A stretch of 64,000 nt of DNA from Ahrensia sp. R2A130 (GTDB lineage Bacteria; Pseudomonadota; Alphaproteobacteria; Rhizobiales; Rhizobiaceae). The number at the start of each line of letters is the position of its first letter. Position 1 is the first letter of the stretch. The notes beneath the pieces were generated by a model. It worked only from the letters and a program-made list of their open reading frames with translations. It was not told where the DNA came from and did no database searches. Shown in pieces: positions 28,180-36,857 of the stretch. A program made the position numbers and the translations under genes. The stretch covers positions 496,001 to 560,000 of the forward strand of contig NZ_AEEB01000003.1 in the NCBI RefSeq assembly GCF_000179775.1. The letters are read 5' to 3'.

Positions 28180-29045
28180 TCAAGAGCGCACTCTTCGTTC
28201 CCGGTGATAGCGAGCGAAAGCTCGAAAAAGCAGGCTCAAGTGGCGCGGACGCCTTGTTCATCGATCTGGAAGATTCGGTCGCAGTTTCCGCCAAACAAAA
28301 GGCCCGCGAAACCAGCGCGACCTACTTGCAGAACGCTACCGAAAAAGCGCCTGAACTTTGGGTCCGCATCAACGCATTCGACACCGGTTGGGTCGAGGCA
28401 GATCTAGCAGCCATCATGCCCGGGAAGCCAAAAGGTGTGGTACTGCCAAAATGCGAACATGCCAGCGATGTGGAAAAGCTATCAGCGATGCTGAGAACCC
28501 ATGAAGCGCAGGTGGGCCAGACTGATGGTGCAACGAAAATCATCGCCATTATCACAGAAACGGCTCGCGGCCTGTTGAATGTCGGTAGCTATGCTGATGC
28601 CGATCTACCGCGACTGGCCGGCGTCACGTGGGGCGCAGAAGATCTTTCCGCAGATATTGGAGCATTGCGCAAACGTGATGAGCGAGGGCGTTATACGGAC
28701 GTTTTCCGCCATGCCCGGACCGTGACATTGCTGGTGGCGAATGCCTGTAACGTTCAAGCGTTGGACACGGTTTTTCCCGATTTTTCAGATGCCGAGGGTT
28801 TCGCAGACGAATGCAGCGAAGCGCGTATGGATGGATTTACCGGGAAGATGGCCATTCATCCGGCCCAAGTCGCGCCCATCAACACCACCATGTCCCCCAC
28901 TGAAGATGAGATCACCACCGCGCGCGACATTGTCGATGCCTTCAACGCAGAACCGGATGCAGGCGTTTTATCGGTCAACGGCAAGATGGTGGATCGCCCT
29001 CACCTGCGACTAGCGCAACGCACTTTGGCCCTCGCTGGTCACTAA
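28176..29045 (+). CDS. CitE-like HpcH/HpaI family CoA-ester lyase or thioesterase
   Basis: A 289-residue TIM-barrel protein of the citrate-lyase-beta/malyl-CoA-lyase family. It begins MIKSALFVPGDSERKLEKA, then FIDLEDSVA (metal-binding Glu/Asp region), RINAFDTGW, GVVLPKCEHASDV, and WGAEDLSADIGA with the second metal ligand pair. The start is fixed by GGAGG and the ATGA overlap with the MaoC gene. Such proteins cleave or hydrolyse malyl-CoA or citramalyl-CoA. I cannot tell lyase from thioesterase by eye. A bidirectional terminator follows. Confidence 0.87.
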   Translation: MIKSALFVPGDSERKLEKAGSSGADALFIDLEDSVAVSAKQKARETSATYLQNATEKAPELWVRINAFDTGWVEADLAAIMPGKPKGVVLPKCEHASDVEKLSAMLRTHEAQVGQTDGATKIIAIITETARGLLNVGSYADADLPRLAGVTWGAEDLSADIGALRKRDERGRYTDVFRHARTVTLLVANACNVQALDTVFPDFSDAEGFADECSEARMDGFTGKMAIHPAQVAPINTTMSPTEDEITTARDIVDAFNAEPDAGVLSVNGKMVDRPHLRLAQRTLALAGH

Positions 29046-29082
29046 AAAACAAAAAGCCCCGGTTCTTTCGAACCGAGGCTTT
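29044..29082 (-). terminator. Bidirectional terminator between CitE-like gene and cold-shock gene
   Basis: AAAGCC and CGGTTC pair with GAACCG and GGCTTT around TTTC, with one internal mismatch. On the minus strand the stem is followed by TTTTTGTTTTTT, so it best serves the cold-shock gene, but it can also stop the plus-strand operon. Confidence 0.85.
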
Positions 29083-29123
29083 AAAATCATCTGGAGAAAA
29101 AATCTCCAGAAACTACCAAAAAT

Positions 29124-29333
29124 TTAGGCAGCTTCGATTTTGCTGACGGCTGGCTTGCCGGAGCGTGGGTCCATGTCGGTTTCGAAGGAAACCTTCTGGC
29201 CTTCGGACAGACCGGTAAGGCCGTTACGCTCAAGAGCGGTAGCGTGGACGAACACGTCCTTGCCGCCGTCATCTGGCTGGATGAAGCCGAAGCCTTTGGT
29301 GTCATTGTAGAATTTTACGGTACCTGAAGTCAT
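29124..29333 (-). CDS. CspA-family cold-shock protein
   Basis: A 69-residue single cold-shock domain. RNP1 is KGFGFIQP and RNP2 is VFVHATAL, the RNA/ssDNA-binding aromatic motifs. The start at 29333 gives the canonical [18 protein letters not shown] opening. An in-frame upstream extension to 29417 is not typical of the family and is more likely part of a 5' leader, as is common in cold-shock genes. An acidic-to-neutral C-terminus ending KIEAA is normal. It acts as an RNA chaperone. Confidence 0.93.
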   Translation of the reverse strand: MTSGTVKFYNDTKGFGFIQPDDGGKDVFVHATALERNGLTGLSEGQKVSFETDMDPRSGKPAVSKIEAA

Positions 29334-29521
29334 GATATTCACTTTCGAGTCTTGCAATGGAGGCATCGAAATGATGCCGGTGGTCGAGATTGAAGAGATA
29401 TTCCGTTGCGAGACCATCGTAGATGGTGGGAGGCAGCAGGTATTCGTCTAATTTCGATGAGCATCAAGTAGGCCCGAATTGCGACATTAACAAGACATCT
29501 TCTTCACAACAGCGCCAAGTG

Positions 29522-30121
29522 TCAGCCGGGCCGTTCCATTTCGAACAAACCGCCATCGCCAAAATAATCGCGATACCCTGCCCGCATGATTGGGTCCGCC
29601 TTGGCGATGTCGAAACGACCGCCTTCTGTCACAAACGCATCATCAATGAAGGTGCCGGTCACCTGACCAACCAGAATCGTATAGCTTGATGGTTCCCCGG
29701 AAAGCGTTTGGGGCGTCAGCGTTTCAACAAGCTTGCACTCCATCGCAGCCGCTGCCCCCTGCACTCGCGGGCAAGCAACTGTGGCTCCGGCGGCTTTGGT
29801 CAATCCAGCATGGTCGAACTCATCTTCGCCATATGGCAGCGAAGCGGACGATGCATTCATCGCATCCTTCATGGCACGGCCCACAAAATTGAAGGTGAAC
29901 TCGCCGGTATCAATCGCGTTGCGCGCGCTGTCTTTCATCCCACCAGAAGCGAACATCACCATTTCGGGTGCGTCACCTACGCCGTTGAAGAAGGAATAGG
30001 GTGCGAGATTGGCAGCACCATCCTTGGTCAATGTGGAAATCCAGCCGATAGGACGTGGCGCAACGATGGCCTTGAACGGGTTGAACGGCAATGAATGCCC
30101 CTCTTCTGCAGTGTAGAACAT
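29522..30121 (-). CDS. Flavin reductase-like domain protein
   Basis: A 199-residue FMN-binding split-barrel protein. Segments IVAPRPIGWISTLTKDGAANLAPYSFFN and ARNAIDTGEFTFNFV match the flavin-reductase-like family. Such proteins reduce FMN with NAD(P)H or bind FMN to serve a partner monooxygenase. It lies 5 bases downstream of the nitroreductase, so the two flavoproteins are likely co-transcribed. The electron acceptor is unknown. Confidence 0.85.
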   Translation of the reverse strand: MFYTAEEGHSLPFNPFKAIVAPRPIGWISTLTKDGAANLAPYSFFNGVGDAPEMVMFASGGMKDSARNAIDTGEFTFNFVGRAMKDAMNASSASLPYGEDEFDHAGLTKAAGATVACPRVQGAAAAMECKLVETLTPQTLSGEPSSYTILVGQVTGTFIDDAFVTEGGRFDIAKADPIMRAGYRDYFGDGGLFEMERPG

Positions 30122-30126
30122 GCAGC

Positions 30127-30693
30127 TTAAGCCTCCCGAACCGTCAAAATATCATCGAGATTCGGGCGGTCCCGCTCCTGCTTGGCGACATCTGAGGAAC
30201 CGATGTGAACAATAGCGGCGATCTGCTCACCATTGTTAAGGCCCAATTTTGCTGAAGCACGAGTGTCGTAGACATACCAAGCGGTCAGCCACTGGGCTTC
30301 GAATCCATGGGCATTGGCCGCGTGCAGCATGTTCATACAGGCAGCACCCGCACTCAGATGCTGCTCCCACAGCGGAATTTTTGGATGATTCGTGGCTGTG
30401 CTGATAATGGCAACGACGGTGGGCGCGTGAAGCAGCTTCTCGATGCCTTTGCGCAGCTTCTCGACATCCGGCAGATCGGAGCTGTCCAGCATCGTTTGAA
30501 GTTCACCGTGCACCCGTTGCCGGAATGCTGGCGTCCACACCTCGAACCGCCATGGCGCGAGCTTTCCATGGTCAGGCACACGTGCAGCGATCGTCATCAT
30601 ATCTCGCAATTGCGCCTCATCTGGACCAGGTTCTGCCAAGGTCATCGATAGGCTGGAGCGGCGGTTGCGAAGGTGTTCAAGCTGGTCGTTCAT
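30127..30693 (-). CDS. Nitroreductase family protein (YdjA-like)
   Basis: A 188-residue FMN-dependent reductase of the small single-domain type. RRSSLSMTLAEPGPD corresponds to the FMN-phosphate-binding start. Also present are APWRFEVW, the short AAARVPDHGKLAPWR-like segment typical of YdjA, and the C-terminal LGLNNGEQIAAIVHIGS. The physiological substrate is unknown. It is first of a two-gene unit with the flavin reductase and divergent from a secreted protein. Confidence 0.87.
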   Translation of the reverse strand: MNDQLEHLRNRRSSLSMTLAEPGPDEAQLRDMMTIAARVPDHGKLAPWRFEVWTPAFRQRVHGELQTMLDSSDLPDVEKLRKGIEKLLHAPTVVAIISTATNHPKIPLWEQHLSAGAACMNMLHAANAHGFEAQWLTAWYVYDTRASAKLGLNNGEQIAAIVHIGSSDVAKQERDRPNLDDILTVREA

Positions 30694-30782
30694 GGCGTTG
30701 TCGCCTCATGTTCGTTCAAGCGTTCCATGTAGCGAAGCGAACTTGCCTTGAAAATGGGCTGATTTTCGAGGACACCAGAACC

Positions 30783-31649
30783 ATGTTGAGACACTTCCTC
30801 ATTTTCGTTGCACTTTGCTTCGTGCCCTCCTTGGCGAGCGGCGAAACAATCTATGCCGAAGGCGCCGTCGATCTTACAAATGGGCGCCCGATTTACCGCT
30901 TGGTTTTGTCCGGAAAATTGGTGACCGACGGGCCGGTTCTCAAAGATGGAATGGTCTGGCGTGTTTATCGCGACAGGCGAGGCGGAGATGGTGAGGCGCT
31001 TCCTCTCATCGCAACAGCGACCGGCGGCACAGGCACTTTCGACCTGAATGCAGGCACCTACTTTATTCACGCAGCGTTTGGCCGGGCCGGAGCCGGTAAG
31101 CGCGTGGTCCTGTCAGGTGAGAGCAGCACGGAAGAATTGGTTTTGGAGGCTGGCGGTCTACAGCTGGCAGCAAGTGCGGCGGGCAAACCGATTCCATCAG
31201 AAAAATTGCGGTTTTCGATTTACGAGCGCGAGGCGGATGAAAGCGGTGAGCGCCAGCTCATCGCGCTCAACGTTGCAGGAGACAAGATCATCCGGCTGAA
31301 GGCGGGCACCTACCACGTGCTGTCACGCTACGGCACCATCAACGCCACCGTCCGTGCCGACCTTCAGGTGAAGGCAGGCGAATTGACCAAGGCCGAACTC
31401 CAACACCGCGGTTCGCCCATATCGTTACGTGCGGTGTCGGAAGCCGGTGGCGTAGCGGTGGCGAACACGGCGTGGACCGTGTTCACCGCAGATGGCGAGC
31501 AGGTGTTCGCCAGTTCATCAATCGCGCCGTCATTGGTGCTGGCGGAAGGCGAGTACGAAGCCGCCGTCCGCTATGGTGCAGAAGAATTCCGGCAGCCCTT
31601 CACCGTGGGAACCGGTGAAGAAAAGCGGATCGAAATTCTACTGAACTAG
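30783..31649 (+). CDS. Secreted hypothetical protein with repeated beta-rich units
   Basis: A 288-residue protein with a clear signal peptide ([20 protein letters not shown]). The mature part contains two or three similar units marked by [46 protein letters not shown] and [21 protein letters not shown], each a GxY strand followed by an aromatic-basic strand. This looks like repeated Ig-like or carboxypeptidase-regulatory-like beta-sandwiches. I do not recognise a named family. A longer frame starting at 30525 would overlap the nitroreductase. It shares a CTAG stop overlap with thrS. Confidence 0.75.
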   Translation: MLRHFLIFVALCFVPSLASGETIYAEGAVDLTNGRPIYRLVLSGKLVTDGPVLKDGMVWRVYRDRRGGDGEALPLIATATGGTGTFDLNAGTYFIHAAFGRAGAGKRVVLSGESSTEELVLEAGGLQLAASAAGKPIPSEKLRFSIYEREADESGERQLIALNVAGDKIIRLKAGTYHVLSRYGTINATVRADLQVKAGELTKAELQHRGSPISLRAVSEAGGVAVANTAWTVFTADGEQVFASSSIAPSLVLAEGEYEAAVRYGAEEFRQPFTVGTGEEKRIEILLN

Positions 31650-33637
31650 GCTTTGGCGGCGAGCTTCGCAGCCTTGGCTTCCATCTTCCGGCGGATATCC
31701 GGCGCAATCGCCTCATCCGAAAGGCTCGCAACCGCCTCATCCAGCGTCATGCTGGTCTGGTGTTTGGAGCCGAGACGACGAACGGAAACGGTCCGCTCCT
31801 CCGCCTCGCGACCACCGACAGCGATGATGACGGGCACCTTCGCTAACGAATGCTCGCGCACTTTGTAGTTGATCTTCTCGTTGCGGAAGTCCGTTTCGAC
31901 CCGAAGTCCAGCTTCGCGCAATTCCTCCGCGACTATTTCACCATAGGGGTCAGCCTCGCTGGTGATGGTCGCAACGACCACCTGCAGCGGCGAAATCCAC
32001 AGCGGGAAATGACCGGCAAAATGTTCGATCAGGATACCGATGAACCGCTCCATGGACCCGCAGATCGCGCGGTGAACCATGACCGGTTCCTGCTTCTGCG
32101 AATCCTTGTCGATGTAGAACGCGCCGAACCGCTCCGGTAGCGCGAAATCGACCTGCGTCGTTCCACACTGCCAATCGCGGCCAATGGCATCGCGCAGCAC
32201 ATACTCGAATTTCGGTCCGTAAAACGCGCCCTCACCCGGGTTCAGCTCGGTCTTGATGCGCCCGTCACTATCAGCAGCGATCTTCTCCAGCACCTTGCCC
32301 ATAATCTCTTCCGAGCGGTCCCAGCCTTCTTCCGAACCGACCCGTTTTTCAGGACGTGTCGAAAGCTTCACCACGATGTCGCCAAAGCCGAAGTCACTAT
32401 AGGTGGACAGGATCAGATCGTTGATCCGCAGGCACTCTTCTTCAAGCTGCTCCGGTGTGCAGAACACGTGGGCATCATCCTGCGTAAAGCCGCGAACCCG
32501 CATAAGCCCGTGCAGGGCACCGGACGGTTCATAGCGGTGTACATTCCCAAATTCCGCCATTTTTACAGGAAGTTCGCGGTAAGATCTCAACCCGTTTTTG
32601 AAGATTTGCACATGGCCGGGGCAGTTCATTGGCTTGATGGCGAACTGGCGCTCGTCTTCCGTTACCGTCGTGAACATGTTCTCGCGGTACCAGCCCCAGT
32701 GGCCTGATGTTTCCCACAAGGCTTTGTCGAGAATCTGCGGTGCATTCACCTCGTCATAGCCGTGCTCTTCGATACGGCGGCGCATGTAGGACACGAGGTG
32801 CTGAAAGACCTTCCAGCCTTTCGCGTGCCAGAACACAACGCCCGGCCCCTCTTCCTGAAAATGGAACAGGTCCATCTCGCGACCAAGCTTCCGGTGGTCA
32901 CGCTTCTGCGCTTCTTCCAGCATGTGCAGATATTGCTTCAACTGCTTCTCGTCAGCCCAAGCCGTGCCGTAGATGCGGCTCAACATCTGGTTGTCGCTGT
33001 CACCACGCCAATAGGCACCCGCGACGCTCATAAGTTTGAAAGCGTTGCCGATTTTGCCCGTCGAAGGCCCGTGCGGCCCAAGGCAAAGGTCCATCCACTC
33101 GCCTTGCTTGTAGATGTTCAGGTTGTCGCCTTCAGGAATCGCATCGATCAATTCGGCCTTATAGGTCTCGCCGATCTTCTCGAAATGCGCCTTGGCCTGA
33201 TCGCGCGTCCACACTTCGTGGGTGAACGGATCATTGCGCTGAATGATCTCGCGCATCTTCTTTTCGATGCGTTCGAGATCTTCAGGTGTGAACGGCGTCT
33301 CGCGGTCGAAGTCGTAATAGAAGCCGTTTTCGATCACCGGCCCGATGGTCACTTTTGTGTCCGGCCAGATGTCCTGCACGGCCTCCGCCAGCACATGCGC
33401 GCAATCGTGGCGAATGAGTTCCAGCGCACGGTCGTCATCACGCAGGACGAGTTCGAGATCGCCAGACGCGGCCAAAGGTGCCGACAGGTCTGTCAGCTTA
33501 CCGTCGAGCATGTAGGCCATGCTCTTTTTGGAAAGGGATTTGGAAATGCCTTCGGCTACATCGCGGCCGGTCGTGCCGGGGTCGTAGTGACGGACATTGC
33601 CGTCAGGAAAGCGGATTTCTAGGGATTCATTCGACAT
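31646..33637 (-). CDS. thrS: Threonine--tRNA ligase
   Basis: A 663-residue class II synthetase. The TGS domain (about residues 1-62), the SAD editing domain with [17 protein letters not shown], and the catalytic core with [10 protein letters not shown] (zinc Cys), [21 protein letters not shown] and [13 protein letters not shown] are all visible. The anticodon-binding domain closes the protein. Length is normal. It charges tRNA-Thr, one of whose genes is at 22330. No T-box leader was seen, as expected for this phylum. Confidence 0.97.
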   Translation of the reverse strand: MSNESLEIRFPDGNVRHYDPGTTGRDVAEGISKSLSKKSMAYMLDGKLTDLSAPLAASGDLELVLRDDDRALELIRHDCAHVLAEAVQDIWPDTKVTIGPVIENGFYYDFDRETPFTPEDLERIEKKMREIIQRNDPFTHEVWTRDQAKAHFEKIGETYKAELIDAIPEGDNLNIYKQGEWMDLCLGPHGPSTGKIGNAFKLMSVAGAYWRGDSDNQMLSRIYGTAWADEKQLKQYLHMLEEAQKRDHRKLGREMDLFHFQEEGPGVVFWHAKGWKVFQHLVSYMRRRIEEHGYDEVNAPQILDKALWETSGHWGWYRENMFTTVTEDERQFAIKPMNCPGHVQIFKNGLRSYRELPVKMAEFGNVHRYEPSGALHGLMRVRGFTQDDAHVFCTPEQLEEECLRINDLILSTYSDFGFGDIVVKLSTRPEKRVGSEEGWDRSEEIMGKVLEKIAADSDGRIKTELNPGEGAFYGPKFEYVLRDAIGRDWQCGTTQVDFALPERFGAFYIDKDSQKQEPVMVHRAICGSMERFIGILIEHFAGHFPLWISPLQVVVATITSEADPYGEIVAEELREAGLRVETDFRNEKINYKVREHSLAKVPVIIAVGGREAEERTVSVRRLGSKHQTSMTLDEAVASLSDEAIAPDIRRKMEAKAAKLAAKA

Positions 33638-33738
33638 GGTTCTGCTCCGGTCATCCAGTCCCGCATACAGTCGCGGGTGGTCGTTGGTGCCTTTGCCATG
33701 GCCGCATGAGGGTTAACAACCTCTAAAGGCCCGTTTTC

Positions 33739-34011
33739 TTACGGAACGGGGTCATGTCCGTGGCTGCCCTTCAGGCTTCGCCAAGGGTTACAGCGGCCAA
33801 CACGGCGCAGCGTCATAAGACCACCGCGAAGAAGGCCGTATCGGGCGATGGCCTCATAGCCATATTCAGAACAAGTGGGCACGTAGCGGCAATTGCCGCC
33901 GATGAAGCTTGAAAACGTTAGTTGGTAGAATCGGATCAGCCCGACGCCCAGAAGCCGCGCGGGTGTCTTAGGCCAAGGGCCTGAGTAATTGCGGTTGTAG
34001 CCTTTAGGCAA
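33739..34011 (-). CDS. yidD: Membrane protein insertion efficiency factor YidD
   Basis: A 90-residue protein with the YidD core FYQLTFSSFIGGNCRYVPTC, SEYGYEAIARYGLLRGG and CNPW. Three conserved cysteines and an amphipathic N-terminal helix are present. It assists YidC-dependent insertion at the inner membrane. Its start lies 8 bases inside the 3' end of the IscU-like gene, indicating coupled translation. Confidence 0.93.
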   Translation of the reverse strand: MPKGYNRNYSGPWPKTPARLLGVGLIRFYQLTFSSFIGGNCRYVPTCSEYGYEAIARYGLLRGGLMTLRRVGRCNPWRSLKGSHGHDPVP

Positions 34012-34450
34012 CCGAACGCTCTTGCGACACGGCTTGCTTCATCGCGTCCACCGCAGCGTCGAACACCAACAACGTGGAAGCGTGACGGGCACGGTATTCG
34101 CGCACAGGTTCAAGGAATTTCAGCTCGTCGAACGGCGCTTCCGGCGGCTCACCGCCGTCTTTCAACATCGCGTGCATACGAGCCTTCAATGCTTCCAGCT
34201 CAACCAGCGAACGCCCGACAGCGTCTTTTGCAAAAATCGCGGCAGACGCCTGCCCCAGCGCGCAGGCTTTCACATCCTGCGCGTATTCAGCGATGCGACC
34301 ATCTTCAACGGAGAGATCAACGGTTACCGTGGAGCCGCACAATTTCGAGTGCGCCTTCGCTGTCCCATCCGGCGCATCCAGCCTCCCGATGGAGCCTATA
34401 TTGCCCGCATATTCCAGAATTTTGGCGTTATAAACAGAATCGATGCTCAT
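34004..34450 (-). CDS. IscU/NifU-like iron-sulfur scaffold protein, variant
   Basis: A 148-residue protein of the NifU N-terminal fold. The first two cluster cysteines are seen in SKLCGSTV and KACALGQASAAI. The third, normally in a KCATL-type motif, is replaced: the equivalent stretch reads ARHASTLLVFDA with no cysteine. This may alter cluster binding or make it a delivery or regulatory homologue. Start 34450 is preferred over an in-frame ATG at 34465, although ribosome sites are weak for both. It overlaps yidD and is divergent from folE. Confidence 0.82.
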   Translation of the reverse strand: MSIDSVYNAKILEYAGNIGSIGRLDAPDGTAKAHSKLCGSTVTVDLSVEDGRIAEYAQDVKACALGQASAAIFAKDAVGRSLVELEALKARMHAMLKDGGEPPEAPFDELKFLEPVREYRARHASTLLVFDAAVDAMKQAVSQERSVA

Positions 34451-34638
34451 GGCATATATATCCATTGCGACAGTGGGCTTCGCGGGCAGCGCTTGGCAAA
34501 GGCCTGCTCTACCCTATATTAGGACCAGCGGAGCCGAAAACAAACAGATCGTTTGTCACACGCTCGCAGCATGTCGTCACCGTTTCGACCAAATGCCCCG
34601 GCTTCACATAAAGGGCAGCCTTGAATTGGAAAACAATC

Positions 34639-35274
34639 ATGGACCAGATCGTCGATACTGACGCCATCCTGCGGGAAGGCGACGAGACATCCACACTACC
34701 AGCAAAGCCCACACGCGCCGAAGCCGAAGCTGCGGTAAAAACACTGCTGCGCTGGAGCGGCGACGATATCACCCGCGAAGGCCTGCAAGACACCCCTGCC
34801 CGCGTCGCTAAATCCTACAGCGAATTGTTCAGCGGTTATGGCGAAGACCCAACGGAAGCCTTGGGCCGTACCTTCGAAGAAGTGTCCGGCTATGATGATA
34901 TGGTCGTCATCCGCGACATTCATTTTCATTCCCACTGCGAACACCACATGGTGCCGATCATTGGCAAGGCCCATGTCGGCTACCTGCCCGATGGTAAGGT
35001 CGTCGGCCTTTCGAAGATCGCCCGTGTAGTCGATATTTTCGCCCGTCGTTTGCAGACGCAGGAAGCCCTGACATCGCAAATCGCCCACACCATTCAAGAT
35101 GTGTTGGAACCGCGCGGCGTTGCTGTGATGATCGAGGCGCAGCACATGTGCATGGTCATGCGCGGCATCAAGAAAGACGGCTCGACCACGCTGACCACCA
35201 CATTCACCGGTGCCTATCGCGATGATCCGCAGGAGCAGATTCGTTACATGACACTGCTGCGCCAAGCTGCCTGA
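34639..35274 (+). CDS. folE: GTP cyclohydrolase I
   Basis: A 211-residue enzyme turning GTP into dihydroneopterin triphosphate, the first step of folate synthesis. Zinc ligands are Cys100 and His103 in [10 protein letters not shown] and Cys171 in [31 protein letters not shown] is the conserved core helix. The start at the ATG gives MDQIVDTD; an in-frame TTG 18 bases earlier is possible. The iscU-like/folE/hisI arrangement is common in Rhizobiales. Confidence 0.95.
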   Translation: MDQIVDTDAILREGDETSTLPAKPTRAEAEAAVKTLLRWSGDDITREGLQDTPARVAKSYSELFSGYGEDPTEALGRTFEEVSGYDDMVVIRDIHFHSHCEHHMVPIIGKAHVGYLPDGKVVGLSKIARVVDIFARRLQTQEALTSQIAHTIQDVLEPRGVAVMIEAQHMCMVMRGIKKDGSTTLTTTFTGAYRDDPQEQIRYMTLLRQAA

Positions 35275-35281
35275 ATCCAAT

Positions 35282-35704
35282 ATGGACAAGCACACCCACG
35301 AAGAAGGCATCATCCTCGCGCCGAAATTCGACGCCGCAGGTCTGGTAACAACCGTCGTCAGCGATGCTGACAGCGGCGAAATTCTGATGCTCGCTTATAT
35401 GAACGCCGAGGCGTTGGCGCTGACGATTTCCACCCGCGAAGCCCATTTCTGGAGCCGGTCGCGAGCCGAGCTTTGGCACAAAGGTGCCACATCGGGAAAC
35501 GTGCTGGTCGTGGAAGACATTCGCGTCGATTGCGACCAGGACGCGATCTGGGTGATCGCGAGGCCACAGGGCCACGGCGCTGCCTGCCACACGGGCCGCC
35601 GCTCATGCTTTTATCGCAGCGTCACTGGCACCGGACCGGATACAGAATTGAAGATCGTCGGCGATGCGCCGCTCTTCGATCCGAAAGCAGTTTACGGCAA
35701 GTAA
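35282..35704 (+). CDS. hisI: Phosphoribosyl-AMP cyclohydrolase
   Basis: A 140-residue stand-alone HisI that opens the purine ring in the third step of histidine synthesis. Signature segments are MLAYMNAEAL, the metal site VDCDQDAIW and the cysteines of HGAACHTGRRSCFY. No HisE domain is fused. It starts 7 bases after folE and is probably co-transcribed with it. The other his genes are not in the window. Confidence 0.95.
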   Translation: MDKHTHEEGIILAPKFDAAGLVTTVVSDADSGEILMLAYMNAEALALTISTREAHFWSRSRAELWHKGATSGNVLVVEDIRVDCDQDAIWVIARPQGHGAACHTGRRSCFYRSVTGTGPDTELKIVGDAPLFDPKAVYGK

Positions 35705-35709
35705 GCACC

Positions 35710-36471
35710 CTATCGCAGCCGGTCCCGCCACAGCGGATCAAACAATGCGAAGCCCAACCAGCCCAACACGAAGCCGCCCACATGAGCTTGCCACGCGATG
35801 CTATCTTCACCAGCGATGGGCAAGACGCCCGACCCGATCAGCCAGTTAAGCGCGAACCAGACGCCGATGAAGATCATGATGTTGCGATTGGTCAGCGACG
35901 CGACAAGCCCCATTGCAGGCGCGGTTGCCCGCTGCTCCGGTCGCAGCGCCATGCGCCCATCACCGAATGCAAAACGCATCGCAGCACCCATGCAAGCCGA
36001 TACCGCGCCCGATGCGCCAACAAGCGGAACGAGTTCGCCCATCGCCGATAAATAATGAGCGAACGCTCCAGCAGCACTTCCAACGGCGAAGAATATCATG
36101 AAGCGAACTGCCCCGAACCGCATGGCAACCACGCCACCAAACGCTGCCATCCAAACGAGATTGATCAACAAATGCGTCCAGTCGCCATGCAAAAAAGCGT
36201 GACTGACCGGTGTCCAGAAGCGCGCCCAAGGATAGGACAACGCCTGCGCAGGAGCGTCATAAAAGCCCGGAACAAAGGCGAAGCGCTCAAGAACTTCATA
36301 ATCTGCAGCGGTGCTCAAAATCTCGCTGCGGAGTGTGTGAACAGCAATCATTATCCCGCCCAACAGCATGATGATACCGGGGAGGTTGAAAGCTGGTGGC
36401 GTCTTAGGCTTTTCGGCTTCCAAGGGCTCTGGCCCTGAAGCTTCCGGCTCTGGTCTCTGTAACTCGTTCAT
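35710..36471 (-). CDS. Rhomboid family intramembrane serine protease
   Basis: A 253-residue membrane protein with about six or seven helices after a proline- and glutamate-rich cytosolic tail. The catalytic serine lies in GASGAVSACMG, and the partner histidine in WQAHVGGFVLGWLGFALF. The WTHLLINLVWMAAFGG segment matches the HxxxN helix. It cleaves membrane proteins inside the bilayer; targets are unknown. The ATG at 36471 is chosen over an in-frame TTG at 36483. It faces hisI tail to tail with a 5-base gap. Confidence 0.88.
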   Translation of the reverse strand: MNELQRPEPEASGPEPLEAEKPKTPPAFNLPGIIMLLGGIMIAVHTLRSEILSTAADYEVLERFAFVPGFYDAPAQALSYPWARFWTPVSHAFLHGDWTHLLINLVWMAAFGGVVAMRFGAVRFMIFFAVGSAAGAFAHYLSAMGELVPLVGASGAVSACMGAAMRFAFGDGRMALRPEQRATAPAMGLVASLTNRNIMIFIGVWFALNWLIGSGVLPIAGEDSIAWQAHVGGFVLGWLGFALFDPLWRDRLR

Positions 36472-36500
36472 ATTCAAACCCAAACACCCAGAATCAGGCC

Positions 36501-36532
36501 AAAAAAAAGCCCGGTGCGCGAAGCACCGGGCT
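36501..36532 (-). terminator. Strong intrinsic terminator on the minus strand
   Basis: AGCCCGGTGC and GCACCGGGCT form a perfect 10-bp stem around a 5-base loop. On the minus strand it is followed by eight T. No minus-strand protein gene lies upstream of it, so it probably ends the small RNA called next. Confidence 0.92.
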
Positions 36533-36662
36533 GTTGTCTGCCCACTTCCCCGTCCCCCGACAAGGTCGTTTATCAGACTGTAGTTTTGCTGCGCCCCAAA
36601 GCTTATTGGGGCTTAAAACCTGCCGGCACAAAGGATCGTAGTGCCGCCGTGGAATTCCCCAC
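36501..36662 (-). ncRNA. Candidate structured small RNA, about 155-162 nt
   Basis: The minus strand here has five consecutive hairpins and no protein-coding frame. They are GTGGG/TTCCAC around GAAT (36649-36662), GGCAC/GTGCC (36625-36645), GCCCCAA/TTGGGGC (36593-36612), TTGTC/GACAA with a 20-base G-rich loop (36534-36563), and the terminator (36508-36532) with eight T. A possible promoter upstream on this strand is TTGCGC, 17 bases, CATTAA. I do not recognise an Rfam family; 6S, SRP, RNase P and tmRNA signatures were not seen. The 5' end is estimated, not known. Confidence 0.6.
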
Positions 36663-36857
36663 CTTAATGACAGGTAAACATGATCTGCGCAATCGAAGCA
36701 GTTCGTTAAGGTTAACAAGTTGTTTCGCTTTGGAAAAGCGGCTTCCACCCTGCCCCGGCGGCACTCTGGCATGGCATCTGCAACGCAGTCGGCGAACAGC
36801 AGCAGGATTGTTCCGAACCGTATCAGTTCGGCACAGGCCGCAAAGGGACCGAGCCAA
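36533..36857. other. Gene-free stretch between rhomboid and PAS genes
   Basis: There is no credible protein gene. The lower part is the candidate minus-strand RNA. The upper part (about 36663-36857) should hold the promoter of that RNA and of the plus-strand PAS gene. GTTAAGGTTAAC near 36707-36718 is a short palindrome-like element. Confidence 0.6.

Noticed and set aside
32762-33622. Plus-strand frame of about 286 codons opposite thrS
   Set aside because: It lies entirely within threonyl-tRNA synthetase on the other strand.
36501-36662. 6S RNA
   Set aside because: Length is similar, but separate small hairpins are seen in place of one long interrupted stem with a central bubble.
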